The notes under the pieces are model-generated. The model saw only the letters and a list, made by a program, of their open reading frames with translations. It was not told where the DNA came from and made no database searches. A stretch of 64,000 nucleotides of DNA from Pseudomonas putida S13.1.2 (GTDB lineage Bacteria > Pseudomonadota > Gammaproteobacteria > Pseudomonadales > Pseudomonadaceae), in contig NZ_CP010979.1 in the NCBI RefSeq assembly GCF_000498395.2, forward strand, positions 5,180,501 to 5,244,500, given 5' to 3'. This document shows, piece after piece, positions 26,072-35,322 of this stretch. The first letter of the stretch is position 1. Each line of letters begins with the position of its first letter. The translations under genes were made by a program, and so were the position numbers.

Positions 26072-27928
26072 ATGCACCTCTGCTCCATCGATCAGGCTGT
26101 CGAGCAGGTCTTGTCCCGGCTGCCAAACCATATCCATATGGGCCTGCCATTGGGCCTGGGCAAGCCTAATGCTTTCGTGAACGCCCTCTACGCACGGGTG
26201 CGCGAGCTGCCCGAGCGGCAGCTGACTATCTACACCGCGCTGTCCCTCGGCCGGCCACCATTGGGCGACGGCCTGCAGCGGCGCTTTCTCGAACCCTTCG
26301 TCGAGCGTGTCTTCGCCGACTACGAAGAGCTCGACTACCTTGCCGACCTGCGCAACGACAGCCTGCCGCCGAACATCCGCGTCGAGCAGTTTTTCATGCA
26401 GCCCGGCAGCCTGCTGCACAGCGAGGCGGCCCAGCAGGACTACATCAGCAGTAACTACAGTCACGCCGCACGCGACATCAACGCCAAGGGCCTTAACCTG
26501 GTCGCGCAACTGGTGGCCGCCACACCTGAAAGGCCTGTTCACCTGAGCCTGGCCTGCAACCCCGACATCACCCTCGACCTGCTGCCGATGATCGCCAAGC
26601 GCCGTGCGGCCGGCGAAACCATTCTCATGCTGGGCCAGGTGCATGCCGAGCTGCCCTACATGCCAGGCGATGCGGAACTGCCCATTGATGCGTTCGACCT
26701 GCTGCTCGATGAAGCCGAGCAACGTCGCCTGTTCTCCACCCCGAACATGCCGGTGGGCACCCAGGACCACTGCATCGGCTTGCACGCCAGCACGCTGGTA
26801 CGCGATGGCGGCACCCTGCAGATCGGCATCGGTGCCATGGGCGATGCAGTCGCCGCCGCGTTGCTGGCGCGCCAGGGTGACAACGCAGGCTACCGCGCCT
26901 TGCTAGACGAGCTGGATACGTGCCCATGGCATGCGCTGATCGAGCGCGAAGGGGGGCTGGGGACGTTTGCCCAAGGCCTGTACGGCTGCAGCGAGATGTT
27001 CGTCAATGGCCTGCTGGTACTGGCCGAAGCAGGCCTGCTGCGGCGCCCGGCCAATGAGCACGGACCAGTGGTGCACGGTGGCTTTTTCCTTGGCCCACAG
27101 GCGTTCTACCAGCGGTTAAGGGAGATGCCACTCGAACAGCGCGCACGTTTTGCCATGACCCGTATCAGCTTTATCAACGAGCTATACGGGCAGGAAGAAC
27201 TCAAGCGACGCCAGCGCCGCGATGCGCGCTTCATCAACACTGCGTTTGCCATGACCTTGCTCGGCGCCGGCGTGGCCGATCAGCTGGAGGACGGCCGCGT
27301 GCTCAGCGGCGTGGGCGGGCAGTACAACTTCGTCGCGCAGGGCCATGCGCTGGAAGGCGGGCGGTCGATTCTGCTTTTGCGCAGCTGGCGCGAGGCAGGC
27401 GGGGAGGTGACCTCGAACCTGTTCTGGACCTATGGGCACTGCACCATCCCCCGGCACCTGCGCGATATCGTGGTGACCGAATACGGCATTGCCGACTTAC
27501 GTGGGCAGACCGACAGCGAGGTGATTGCGCGGTTGCTGGCGGTGAGCGATTCGCGGTTTCAGCAGGGGCTCATCGAGCAGGCCAAAGAGGCCGGCAAGCT
27601 GCCCAAGGATTTTGAGCTGGACGCTCGCTTTACCGACAATACGCCGCAGCGGTTGGAGGCGATCAGGGCGCGGCATGCGCGGCTGTTCCCGGAGTATCCG
27701 ATGGGGACGGACTTTACAGCTGAGGAGCGGGACCTGTTGCGGGCGCTGAACTGGCTGAAGAGCAAGTTCAAGCTGAGCGAGGTGCTGGAGCTGGGCAAGG
27801 CAGCGTTGGATGCGCCGGGGCCTGAGGGGTATCAAGGGCACCTGGAGCGGATGGGGCTGGACGCTCCGCAGGGATTGAAGGAAGAGCTGTATCAGCGGCT
27901 TTTGCTGGCAGGGTTGGCGGCGACCTGA
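26072..27928 (+). CDS. Acetyl-CoA hydrolase/transferase family protein
   Basis: 618 residues of the Cat1/AcH (CoA-transferase family I) group. The C-terminal half contains GVGGQYNFVAQGHALEGGRS and VTEYGIADLRGQTDSEV, both typical. It should move CoA between acyl groups or hydrolyse acyl-CoA; the substrate is unknown. The start is decided by AGGAGG seven bases before ATG 26072; an ATG at 26054 lies just upstream of that site and would place the AGGAGG inside the gene. About 120 residues longer than the classical enzymes (roughly 500). REP clusters lie on both sides, so it is probably monocistronic. Confidence 0.85.
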   Translation: MHLCSIDQAVEQVLSRLPNHIHMGLPLGLGKPNAFVNALYARVRELPERQLTIYTALSLGRPPLGDGLQRRFLEPFVERVFADYEELDYLADLRNDSLPPNIRVEQFFMQPGSLLHSEAAQQDYISSNYSHAARDINAKGLNLVAQLVAATPERPVHLSLACNPDITLDLLPMIAKRRAAGETILMLGQVHAELPYMPGDAELPIDAFDLLLDEAEQRRLFSTPNMPVGTQDHCIGLHASTLVRDGGTLQIGIGAMGDAVAAALLARQGDNAGYRALLDELDTCPWHALIEREGGLGTFAQGLYGCSEMFVNGLLVLAEAGLLRRPANEHGPVVHGGFFLGPQAFYQRLREMPLEQRARFAMTRISFINELYGQEELKRRQRRDARFINTAFAMTLLGAGVADQLEDGRVLSGVGGQYNFVAQGHALEGGRSILLLRSWREAGGEVTSNLFWTYGHCTIPRHLRDIVVTEYGIADLRGQTDSEVIARLLAVSDSRFQQGLIEQAKEAGKLPKDFELDARFTDNTPQRLEAIRARHARLFPEYPMGTDFTAEERDLLRALNWLKSKFKLSEVLELGKAALDAPGPEGYQGHLERMGLDAPQGLKEELYQRLLLAGLAAT

Positions 27929-27935
27929 AAATTGC

Positions 27936-28039
27936 CGGGGCTGCTTTGCAGCCCATCGCGACACAAGGCCGCTCCTACAAGGGTTATGCGTTTTCCTGTA
28001 GGAGCGGCCTTGTGTCGCGATGGGCCGCAGAGCGGCCCC
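27936..28039. repeat. REP pair (inverted), centre variant gcgacacaaggccgc
   Basis: Opposed TCGCGACACAAGGCCGCTCC units with outer GC hairpins in the convergent gap before xpt. Confidence 0.88.
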
Positions 28040-28047
28040 AGTGGGCA

Positions 28048-28620
28048 TCACTCGATGAAGCTGACCACACCGCCTTCCAGCGACTTCACCCGGGCCAGCG
28101 ATTCAACGCGGTAGCCCTGGCTGTCCAGCTCGGCACGGCCGCCCTGGAACGACTTCTCGATCACGATACCCAGGCCGGCCACGGTGGCACCGGCTTGCTT
28201 GATGATCGAGATCAGCGCTTGCGACGCCTTGCCGTTGGCCAGGAAGTCGTCGATTACCAGCACGCGGTCGCTGCTGTTGAGGTGGCGTGGCGAAATGGCC
28301 ACGGTGTTCTCGGTCTGCTTGGTGAAGGAGTACACCGAGGCAGTCAGCAGGTTCTCGGTCAGGGTCAGCGACTGGTGCTTGCGCGCAAAGATCACCGGTA
28401 CGCCCAGTTTCAGGCCAGTCATCACGGCCGGGGCAATGCCCGAGGCTTCGATGGTGACAATCTTGGTCACGCCGGCATCGGCGAACAGGCGGGCGAACTC
28501 GTCACCGATCAGCTGCATCAGCGCCGGGTCGATCTGGTGGTTGAGAAACGCGTCGACTTTGAGAACTTGATCGGAAAGCACGATGCCTTCTTCGCGAATC
28601 TTCTGCTGCAGTGCTTCCAC
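28048..28620 (-). CDS. xpt: Xanthine phosphoribosyltransferase
   Basis: Salvages xanthine to XMP with PRPP. 190 residues, the normal length of the Xpt (Gram-positive-like) type. The PRPP-binding segment VLVIDDFLANGKA is clear. The start is GTG 28620 with GGAG seven bases upstream (VEALQQKIREEG); the ATG at 28653 lacks a ribosome-binding site. It lies 63 nt downstream of rep on the same strand and may be transcribed with it. No purine riboswitch-like leader is visible in that short gap. Confidence 0.94.
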   Translation of the reverse strand: MEALQQKIREEGIVLSDQVLKVDAFLNHQIDPALMQLIGDEFARLFADAGVTKIVTIEASGIAPAVMTGLKLGVPVIFARKHQSLTLTENLLTASVYSFTKQTENTVAISPRHLNSSDRVLVIDDFLANGKASQALISIIKQAGATVAGLGIVIEKSFQGGRAELDSQGYRVESLARVKSLEGGVVSFIE

Positions 28621-28683
28621 TGTGTATCTCCGATGTAGCAAAGGTGGCCGCAAGAAGCGGCAAAGTTAAAGAGTAATGGTTGA

Positions 28684-30693
28684 TCAGCGTTTGAGCATTG
28701 CCCGAATATCGGCCAGCGCGTTGTTGCCCCGCGCGGCTTTGACTTCTACGGGCGCATCGTCCAGGCCTTCCCAGGCCAGGTCGTCTGGCGGCAGTTCATC
28801 CAGGAACCGGCTGGGCGTGCAGTCGATGATTTCACCGTACTGCTTGCGCTTGGCAGCGAAGGTGAAGGCCAGGGTCTGGCGCGCGCGGGTGATGCCCACG
28901 TAGGCCAGGCGGCGTTCCTCTTCGATGGTGTCGGCCTCGATGCTGGAGCGGTGCGGGAGGATTTCCTCTTCCATGCCCATGATGAACACGTAGGGGAACT
29001 CCAGGCCCTTGGAGGCGTGCAGGGTCATCATCTGCACACCTTCGGCGTTTTCTTCCTCTTCCTGCTGGCGCTCGAGCATGTCGCGCAGCACCAGCTTGCC
29101 GATGGCGTCCTCGATGGTCATATCACCCTCTTCGTCCTTCTCGAGGGTGTTTTTCAGCGCTTCGACAAGGAACCAGACGTTGCTGATCCGGAACTCCGCC
29201 GCCTTGTCGCTGGCGGTCTGCTGACGGATCCAGTTCTCGTAGTCGATGTCGCGGATCATCTCGTGCAGCGCGGCGATCGGGTCTTCCAGGGCAACCTTGT
29301 GGCGTACCCCGTCCAGCCAGTGCTTGAAGCGCTGCAAGCGCTCGGTGTAGCGGGCGTCCAGGTGCTCACCCAGGCCCAGCTCCTCGCTGGCGGCGTACAT
29401 CGAAATGCCGCGCTCGGTGGAATAGTTGCCGAGCTTTTCCAGGGTGGTGGAGCCGATTTCGCGGCGCGGTACGTTGATCACCCGCAGGTAGGCGTTGTCA
29501 TCGTCCGGGTTCACCAGCAGGCGCAGGTAGGCCATCAGGTCCTTGACCTCCTGGCGGCCGAAGAAGCTGTTGCCGCCCGACAGGCGATACGGCACCTGGT
29601 GGTGCTGCAGCTTCAGTTCGATCAGCTTGGCCTGGTAGTTACCGCGGTAGAGGATGGCAAAATCGCTGTACGGGCGGTTGGTGCGCAGGTGCAAGGTGAG
29701 GATTTCCATGGCCACGCGTTCGGCCTCGGCTTCCTCGTTCTTGCAGCGGATGACGCGGATCTCGTCGCCCACGCCCATCTCGCTCCACAGCTGTTTCTCG
29801 AACGCGTGCGGGTTGTTGGCGATCAACACGTTGGCACAGCGCAGGATGCGGCTGGTGGAGCGGTAGTTCTGCTCGAGCATGACGATCTTCAGGGAGGGAT
29901 AGTCCTCCTTGAGCAGCATCAGGTTTTCGGGGCGCGCACCGCGCCAGGCGTAGATCGACTGATCGTCGTCGCCCACCACGGTGAACTGGTTGCGCATGCC
30001 GATCAGCATTTTCACCAGCAGGTATTGGCTGGCGTTGGTGTCCTGGTATTCGTCCACCAGCAGGTAGCGCACGCGGTTCTGCCAGCGTTCGAGCACCTCG
30101 GGGTGCTCCTGGAACAGCTTGACCGGCTGCAGGATCAGGTCGTCGAAGTCCACCGCGTTGAACGCCTTGAGCGTGCGCTGGTAGTGGGTGTAGACAATGG
30201 CGGCGGTCTGCTCGCGCGGGTTGCGCGCCTTTTCCAGGGCCTCTGGCGGCAGGATCAGGTCGTTCTTCCAGGCACCGATCATGTTCTTGATCTCGTCGAT
30301 GCCGTCGTCGCCGGAGTATTCCTTCTGCATGATGTCCGACAGCAACGCCTTGATGTCGGACTCGTCGAAGATCGAGAAGCCTGGCTTGTAGCCCAGCTTG
30401 TCGTGCTCCTTGCGGATGATGTTCAGGCCCAGGTTGTGGAAGGTACACACCGTCAGGCCACGGCCTTCCCCCGGGCGCAGCAGGGTGGCGACCCGCTCCT
30501 TCATCTCGCGGGCGGCCTTGTTGGTGAAGGTCATCGCCACGATGTACTGGGCACGGATGCCGCAGTTCTGGATGAGGTGGGCAATCTTGCGCGTGATCAC
30601 GCTGGTCTTGCCCGAACCTGCACCGGCGAGCACCAAAAGAGGGCCGCCGACGTAGTCACGGGCTTCTTGCTGCCGGGGATTGAGTCGGGACAT
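28684..30693 (-). CDS. rep: ATP-dependent DNA helicase Rep
   Basis: 3'-5' superfamily I helicase that removes proteins ahead of replication forks. 669 residues from MSRLNPRQQEARDYVGGP. Walker A LVLAGAGSGKTS (about residues 20-31), Walker B LLVDEYQDTN, motif III VGDDDQSIYAWRGA, motif V MTLHASKGLEFPYVFIMG and motif VI RRLAYVGITRARQ are all intact. The frame continues upstream to 30834, but only the ATG at 30693 gives the family N-terminus. The C-terminal tail contains the polar stretch seen in other Rep proteins. Confidence 0.97.
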   Translation of the reverse strand: MSRLNPRQQEARDYVGGPLLVLAGAGSGKTSVITRKIAHLIQNCGIRAQYIVAMTFTNKAAREMKERVATLLRPGEGRGLTVCTFHNLGLNIIRKEHDKLGYKPGFSIFDESDIKALLSDIMQKEYSGDDGIDEIKNMIGAWKNDLILPPEALEKARNPREQTAAIVYTHYQRTLKAFNAVDFDDLILQPVKLFQEHPEVLERWQNRVRYLLVDEYQDTNASQYLLVKMLIGMRNQFTVVGDDDQSIYAWRGARPENLMLLKEDYPSLKIVMLEQNYRSTSRILRCANVLIANNPHAFEKQLWSEMGVGDEIRVIRCKNEEAEAERVAMEILTLHLRTNRPYSDFAILYRGNYQAKLIELKLQHHQVPYRLSGGNSFFGRQEVKDLMAYLRLLVNPDDDNAYLRVINVPRREIGSTTLEKLGNYSTERGISMYAASEELGLGEHLDARYTERLQRFKHWLDGVRHKVALEDPIAALHEMIRDIDYENWIRQQTASDKAAEFRISNVWFLVEALKNTLEKDEEGDMTIEDAIGKLVLRDMLERQQEEEENAEGVQMMTLHASKGLEFPYVFIMGMEEEILPHRSSIEADTIEEERRLAYVGITRARQTLAFTFAAKRKQYGEIIDCTPSRFLDELPPDDLAWEGLDDAPVEVKAARGNNALADIRAMLKR

Positions 30694-30987
30694 GCTAGAA
30701 ACCGGGGGTCGCCAGAAAATAGCCGCGCATTCTAACAGGCATGGGGCGGTTGTGGCGCGACCGTCTGACGTCTGAGTCAGACTTTTGTCCGCCTCATTAT
30801 TAGCGCGACTAATGCTACTAGAGGAAAAAATCATATTTGCCGCTTCCTCTGGTTTCGAGCAGGATGCACGACAAAATACGTCGGGATGCTACGCCCGCAA
30901 ATGCATGTATAAAAGTGAAAATCATTTTCATTAATGCAGTAGCATACTGGCAGTTATCGTTGCACCGTGAAGTCCTAAGGAGCCCGC
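30694..30987. other. Divergent gap between rep and the GGDEF-EAL gene
   Basis: 294 nt, more AT-rich than its surroundings. It contains a Fur-type palindrome at 30916-30930 with a TATAAA just upstream of it, and near 30790-30840 AT-rich sequence that may hold the rep promoter. No reading frame is convincing. Confidence 0.5.
30908..30930 (+). promoter_or_regulatory. Fur box overlapping the GGDEF-EAL promoter
   Basis: TGAAAATCATTTTCA (30916-30930) is a perfect 7-1-7 palindrome, matching the Fur core TGATAATnATTATCA with two changes that keep the symmetry. A TATAAA at 30908-30913 lies just upstream, so bound Fur would cover the start of transcription. The -35 element is not clear. Confidence 0.72.
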
Positions 30988-32655
30988 TTGTCCACGCCTG
31001 TCGAACCTTTGCGTTTGCTGCTGTTGGCTGATGAGCCGCAATGGGCCGCCTTGTTGCACGCCTGCATGCCTGCCCTTAACGGCAGTGCCGTGCTGCTGAC
31101 CGCGCCTGACTGGGACTCGGTCGATAGCCTGTTCAGCCATGATCGCCAGGCCGTGGTGCTGGCAACTCCGGCCCTGCAGCCGGTGCCCGGGCGCTGCGAG
31201 CTGCCAACTATTCTGCTGCTGGATCACGAGCCCGAGGTAGCACCCAGCGCCGTCAGCGACTGGCTGGTACGCGACCAGCTCAACGCTGATACCTTGCGCC
31301 GCTCGCTGCGCCATGTGCGCGAACGTGGGGTGCTGGTGGCCACCTTGCAGCGCCTGGCCGAACAGGACCCACTGACCGGCATCGCCAACCGCCAGGGCTT
31401 CCAGGCCTTGCTGACCGCGCGCCTGGCCGAGAACGAGGGCCGTGGCATTGCCTTGGGCCACCTGGACCTGGACAACTTCCGCCACGTCAACGATGCGCTC
31501 GGCCACCAGAGCGGTGACCGCCTGATCCTGCAAGTGGTGGCGCGGCTGCAAAACCAGCTGGAGGCTGGCGACCAGCTGGCGCGCCTGGGCAGCGACGAGT
31601 TTGCCTTGCTGATCGACACCCGCCGCGACGCCAACCGCGCTGAATGGATTGCCGAGCGCATCATCGAGGCCTTGGCCGAACCCTACTGGATCGACGGCGA
31701 AAGCCTGCTGCTGGGGTGCAGCCTGGGCTTGGCCCATGCCCGCGCGCACAGCGGTGCCGACCCGTTGATGTGGCATGCGCACATTGCCATGCGCCAGGCC
31801 AAGGGCAGCCAGGGCTGCACCTTCCATGTGTTCAATGAACGCATCAATCGCAACGCCCGCAGCCTTGCCGACCTGGAAAGCGAACTGCGCCGCGCGCTGC
31901 GCCGTGACGAGCTGGAGCTGCACTATCAGCCGCGGCTCGACCTGGCCGACGGGCGCATCGTCGGCCTGGAGGCGCTGGTGCGCTGGCGTCATGCCGAACG
32001 CGGGCTGTTACCGCCTAGCGAGTTCGTGCCCCTGGCCGAGCAGAGCGGCCTGATCGTGCCGCTGGGCTACTGGGTCATCTCCCGTGCCTTGCGCGACATG
32101 CAGGCGCTGTGTGAGCGCGGGCTGGAGCCGCTGCACATGGCGGTAAACCTGAGTTTTCGTCAGTTCCAGGACAGCCAGCTGCTGGCCACCCTGAGCCGCC
32201 TGATCCTTGAGCATGGTGTGGACGCCCGCTGGCTGGAGTTCGAACTGACCGAGACGGCGGTGATGCGCCGCAACGAGGTGGTGCGCCAGACCATGGACGC
32301 CCTCGGCCGCCTGGGCGTGCGATTCTCGCTCGACGATTTTGGCACCGGGTTTTCTTCGTTCGTACACCTCAACAGCTTGCCGATCACTTTGCTCAAGGTG
32401 GACCGCAGTTTTGTTGCGGGAATGGAAATGCGCGAGGAAAACCGCAAGCTGGTGCACGCCATGATCAACCTGGCGCACAACCTCAACCTCGAGGTGGTGG
32501 CCGAAGGGGTGGAGAGTGAAGAGCAGCTGGCGTTGTTGCGTGGGTTTGGCTGTGACCAGGTGCAGGGCTTTTTGGTCAGCAAGCCGCTGCCGGTCGGGGA
32601 GCTGATCGATTTTTTGCTGAAGGTGCCTGGCTGTCAGTTGGATGCTGTCCTTTAG
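30988..32655 (+). CDS. GGDEF-EAL domain protein (probable c-di-GMP phosphodiesterase)
   Basis: 555 residues. The N-terminal part (1-115) resembles a receiver-like domain without a recognisable phosphoacceptor pocket. The GGDEF domain (about 125-285) reads GSDEF at 201-205, so cyclase activity is doubtful. The EAL domain (about 295-550) keeps EAL at 328-330, ELTE, DDFGTG, KVDRSFV and EGVESEEQ, as in active phosphodiesterases. It has no membrane segment, so it is cytosolic. Start TTG 30988 follows AAGGAG by five bases. A Fur box upstream points to control by iron. Confidence 0.88.
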   Translation: MSTPVEPLRLLLLADEPQWAALLHACMPALNGSAVLLTAPDWDSVDSLFSHDRQAVVLATPALQPVPGRCELPTILLLDHEPEVAPSAVSDWLVRDQLNADTLRRSLRHVRERGVLVATLQRLAEQDPLTGIANRQGFQALLTARLAENEGRGIALGHLDLDNFRHVNDALGHQSGDRLILQVVARLQNQLEAGDQLARLGSDEFALLIDTRRDANRAEWIAERIIEALAEPYWIDGESLLLGCSLGLAHARAHSGADPLMWHAHIAMRQAKGSQGCTFHVFNERINRNARSLADLESELRRALRRDELELHYQPRLDLADGRIVGLEALVRWRHAERGLLPPSEFVPLAEQSGLIVPLGYWVISRALRDMQALCERGLEPLHMAVNLSFRQFQDSQLLATLSRLILEHGVDARWLEFELTETAVMRRNEVVRQTMDALGRLGVRFSLDDFGTGFSSFVHLNSLPITLLKVDRSFVAGMEMREENRKLVHAMINLAHNLNLEVVAEGVESEEQLALLRGFGCDQVQGFLVSKPLPVGELIDFLLKVPGCQLDAVL

Positions 32656-32731
32656 GGCCCTTTCGCGGGCACGCCCGCTCCCACAGGGATCGCGCAATCC
32701 TGTGGGAGCGGGCGTGCCTGCGAAGAGGCCC
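32656..32731. repeat. REP pair (inverted), centre variant gcacgc, very short spacer
   Basis: Opposed TTCGCGGGCACGCCCGCTCC units separated by only about 20 nt, beginning at the stop codon of the GGDEF-EAL gene. The right arm has one mismatch (GTGCCTGCGAA). Confidence 0.88.
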
Positions 32732-32736
32732 TGAAG

Positions 32737-34125
32737 TCAGGCCGAAGCAGCAGCCCCTGCGCGCGCCACCGCCTTCCTCAAAAGCCGCTTCATCCGCCAC
32801 TCAAAGCCAAAGGTCAGCGCCACCGCCGCACATGCCAGCCCCAGCGCCAGCCCCCACCAGATGCCCACCGCCCCACCGCCCAAGGTAAAGGTGAACAACC
32901 AGGCGCTCGGCGCCCCCACCAGCCAGTAGCACACCAGCCCGATCAGGAAGGTGGTCTTGGCATCTTTCAGCCCACGGATCGAGCCCATGGCAATGGTCTG
33001 CATGCCATCGAACAGTTCGAACCACGCCGCCACCATCAACAGCTGCACGGCCACCTGGAAGATCGCGGCAAAGGCCGGGTCATTGCGGTCGATGAACAGC
33101 CCCACCAGCGCCTCGGGCAGCAGCAGGAACAGCGCGGCAAACGCAAACATGATCATCGCCCCGAAGCCAATACCGACGCGCCCGGCACTGCGCGCCGCCA
33201 GCAGGTTGCCGGCGCCGTAATACAAGCCCACGCGCATGGTCACCGCATAGGACAAGCCCGTCGGCACCATGAACGCCGTGGACACGATCTGCAGGGCGAT
33301 CTGGTGCGCCGCCAGTTCGGTACTGCCCAGCACGCCCATGCACAGCGCGGCGAAGGCGAACAGGCCCACTTCCACCATGTAGGTGCCGCCAATCGGCAAA
33401 CCCAGCCGCCACAGCTCGCGCAGGGCCGGCAGCGACGGGCGCGACAGGCCCTTGCGCAGCGGGTAGGCGGCATAGGCCGAATGCCAGCGGATGTACAGCG
33501 CAAGGGCGATGGCCATGCCCAGCGATACCACTGCGGTGACCAGGCCGATGCCCATCAGGCCGAGTTTTGGCAGGCCGAACATGCCTTCGATCAACGCTAC
33601 GTTGAACAGGTAGTTGAGCACCGTGCCGACCACGCTGATCACCATCACCGGGGTCGAGCGGCCCAGCGCGCTGGTAAAGCCACGCAAGGCCATGAAGGTC
33701 AGGTAGCTGGGCAGCGCCAGTGGCAGCAAGGTGAGGAATTCGGCCGCCGAGGCAACGTTTTCGGGCTGTTGCCCGAACAGCAGCAGTACCGGCTCAAGGT
33801 TCCACAGCGCCAGTGCGGCGAACAGCGCCAGGCCCCAGGCCAGCCACAGGCCGTTCTGTGCCAGGCGGGTAGCACCTTCGATGTCGTTGGCGCCCTTGCG
33901 GATCGCAACCAAAGTGCCGACCGCAGCGATCACGCCCAGGCAAAAGATCGACACGAATGAGTAGCTTGCCGCGCCCAGGCCGCCACCGGCCAGCGCTTGC
34001 GGGCTGATACGGGCCATCATCAGGGTGTCGGTCAGCACCATCAGCATGTGCGCCAACTGCGAGGCGATCAGCGGCCCGGCCAGGCGCAGCAAAGCCTTGA
34101 GTTCTGTGGTGGGCGCGACATGCAT
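32737..34125 (-). CDS. MATE family efflux transporter (NorM-like)
   Basis: 462 residues with 12 predicted membrane helices in two similar halves. Family segments include LIASQLAHMLMVLTDTLMMAR at the start of helix 1 and GLPIGGTYMVEVGLFAFAALCMG in the second half. Na+- or H+-coupled exporter of cationic drugs by family. The ATG at 34125 (MHVAPTTELKALLRLAGP) fits; the ATG at 34155 adds ten residues. It is divergent from a LysR regulator, with a dyad at 34216-34230 between them, so the regulator may control it. Confidence 0.9.
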   Translation of the reverse strand: MHVAPTTELKALLRLAGPLIASQLAHMLMVLTDTLMMARISPQALAGGGLGAASYSFVSIFCLGVIAAVGTLVAIRKGANDIEGATRLAQNGLWLAWGLALFAALALWNLEPVLLLFGQQPENVASAAEFLTLLPLALPSYLTFMALRGFTSALGRSTPVMVISVVGTVLNYLFNVALIEGMFGLPKLGLMGIGLVTAVVSLGMAIALALYIRWHSAYAAYPLRKGLSRPSLPALRELWRLGLPIGGTYMVEVGLFAFAALCMGVLGSTELAAHQIALQIVSTAFMVPTGLSYAVTMRVGLYYGAGNLLAARSAGRVGIGFGAMIMFAFAALFLLLPEALVGLFIDRNDPAFAAIFQVAVQLLMVAAWFELFDGMQTIAMGSIRGLKDAKTTFLIGLVCYWLVGAPSAWLFTFTLGGGAVGIWWGLALGLACAAVALTFGFEWRMKRLLRKAVARAGAAASA

Positions 34126-34215
34126 GGGGGCGGTCCTTTTTCCTGGGGAAAACAACGAAGGGCGATTCTGAGGCTTCGGTCAACTTTGCACAAAAGGATA
34201 AAAGCGATCCTTGGC

Positions 34216-34230
34216 ATGAGTCTTACTCAT
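34216..34230 (+). promoter_or_regulatory. Candidate LysR-type operator (T-N11-A)
   Basis: ATGAGTCTTACTCAT is a perfect inverted repeat with a T-N11-A core, in the 157-nt gap between the divergent MATE and LysR genes. It is followed by an AT-rich TATATA stretch. Confidence 0.5.
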
Positions 34231-34282
34231 GTATATATGCTCATGGGTGATTCGCTCCACAGTCCCGTATGGCAGGTGCCTC

Positions 34283-35209
34283 ATGTCCCGACAACTTCCT
34301 CCGTTGTATGCCCTGCGCGCATTCGAAGCTGCTGCACGGCTTTGCTCCTTCACCCGTGCCGGCGAAGAGCTGTCGATTACCCAAAGTGCTGTCAGCCGGC
34401 ATATCCGTACGTTGGAAGAGCACTTTGCCTGCCGCCTGTTCGTGCGCAGTGGCCGCAGCCTGCAGTTGACCGAAGCGGCGCGGGTGCTGTTGCCCGGGGT
34501 GCGCGAAGGCTTCGCGGCGCTGGAGCGGGCCTGCGATAACTTGCGCGGCGAAGATGACATCCTGCGCATGAAAGCCCCCTCGACTTTGACCATGCGCTGG
34601 TTGCTGGCATGCCTGAGCCGGTTCCGGCACCTGCAGCCGGGTAATGAAGTGCAGCTGACCAGCGCCTGGATGGACGTCGACCATGTGGACTTCAACCAGG
34701 AGCCGTTCGATTGTGCGGTGCTGCTCAGCGATGGCGTGTTCCCGGCGGAGTGGGAGGTGCGCAAGCTGTTCCCGGAATTGCTGATCCCGGTCGGCGCGCC
34801 CGACCTGCTCGACGAAGAACCTTGGGACATGTGCCGGCTGGCCTCTATCGAATTGCTGCACCCCACGGTGGACAAGCGTGACTGGCGGGAATGGCTGGAG
34901 CGCATGGGGCTTGGCGACAAGGTTTCGCTCAAGGGCGGGCAGGTGTTCGACACCCTGGAGCTGGGCATGATTGCCGCTGCGCGTGGCTACGGGATATCCA
35001 TGGGTGATTTGCTGATGGTGGCCGAAGATGTGGCGCAGGGGCGGTTGAGCCTGCCTTGGCCGACAGCAGTGCCCAGTGGGATGGACTACTACCTGGTATG
35101 GCCGCGCACCCGGCCGGGTGGCGAACGGTTGCGGCGCTTGAGTGATTTTCTGGCAGACGAGGTGGCGGCGATGGACTTGCCGGATGTGGAAATCCTGCCG
35201 CCCCTCTGA
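34283..35209 (+). CDS. LysR-family transcriptional regulator (GcvA-like)
   Basis: 308 residues. N-terminal winged HTH (LYALRAFEAAARLCSFTRAGEELSITQSAVSRHIRTLEEHF, about residues 8-48) and a LysR substrate-binding domain. The GcvA/AmpR-like sub-branch is suggested by the LPPLYALRAFEAAARLCSFT opening. Candidate targets are the divergent MATE gene and the convergent hglS unit on the other side; the position favours the MATE gene, with a T-N11-A dyad in between. Start ATG 34283 was chosen by family alignment over the ATG at 34229. Confidence 0.87.
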   Translation: MSRQLPPLYALRAFEAAARLCSFTRAGEELSITQSAVSRHIRTLEEHFACRLFVRSGRSLQLTEAARVLLPGVREGFAALERACDNLRGEDDILRMKAPSTLTMRWLLACLSRFRHLQPGNEVQLTSAWMDVDHVDFNQEPFDCAVLLSDGVFPAEWEVRKLFPELLIPVGAPDLLDEEPWDMCRLASIELLHPTVDKRDWREWLERMGLGDKVSLKGGQVFDTLELGMIAAARGYGISMGDLLMVAEDVAQGRLSLPWPTAVPSGMDYYLVWPRTRPGGERLRRLSDFLADEVAAMDLPDVEILPPL

Positions 35210-35216
35210 TCGCCTG

Positions 35217-35317
35217 TACCGGCCTCTTCGCGGGCTCGCCCGCTCCCACAGGGATCGCACAGGCTTTAATACTGTGCATTACCTGTGGGAGCGGGCAAGC
35301 CCGCGAAGAGGCCCGTA
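35217..35317. repeat. REP pair (inverted), centres gctcgc/gcttgc
   Basis: Opposed TTCGCGGGCTCGCCCGCTCC and complement-like units in the convergent gap between the LysR gene and hglS. The arms differ at one central base, as in the pairs at 20930 and 44747. Confidence 0.88.
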
Positions 35318-35322
35318 CGGTT

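Noticed and set aside
28621..28683. Purine riboswitch before xpt
   Set aside because: The gap to rep is only 63 nt and lacks the conserved purine-riboswitch core. Such switches are mainly known from Firmicutes.
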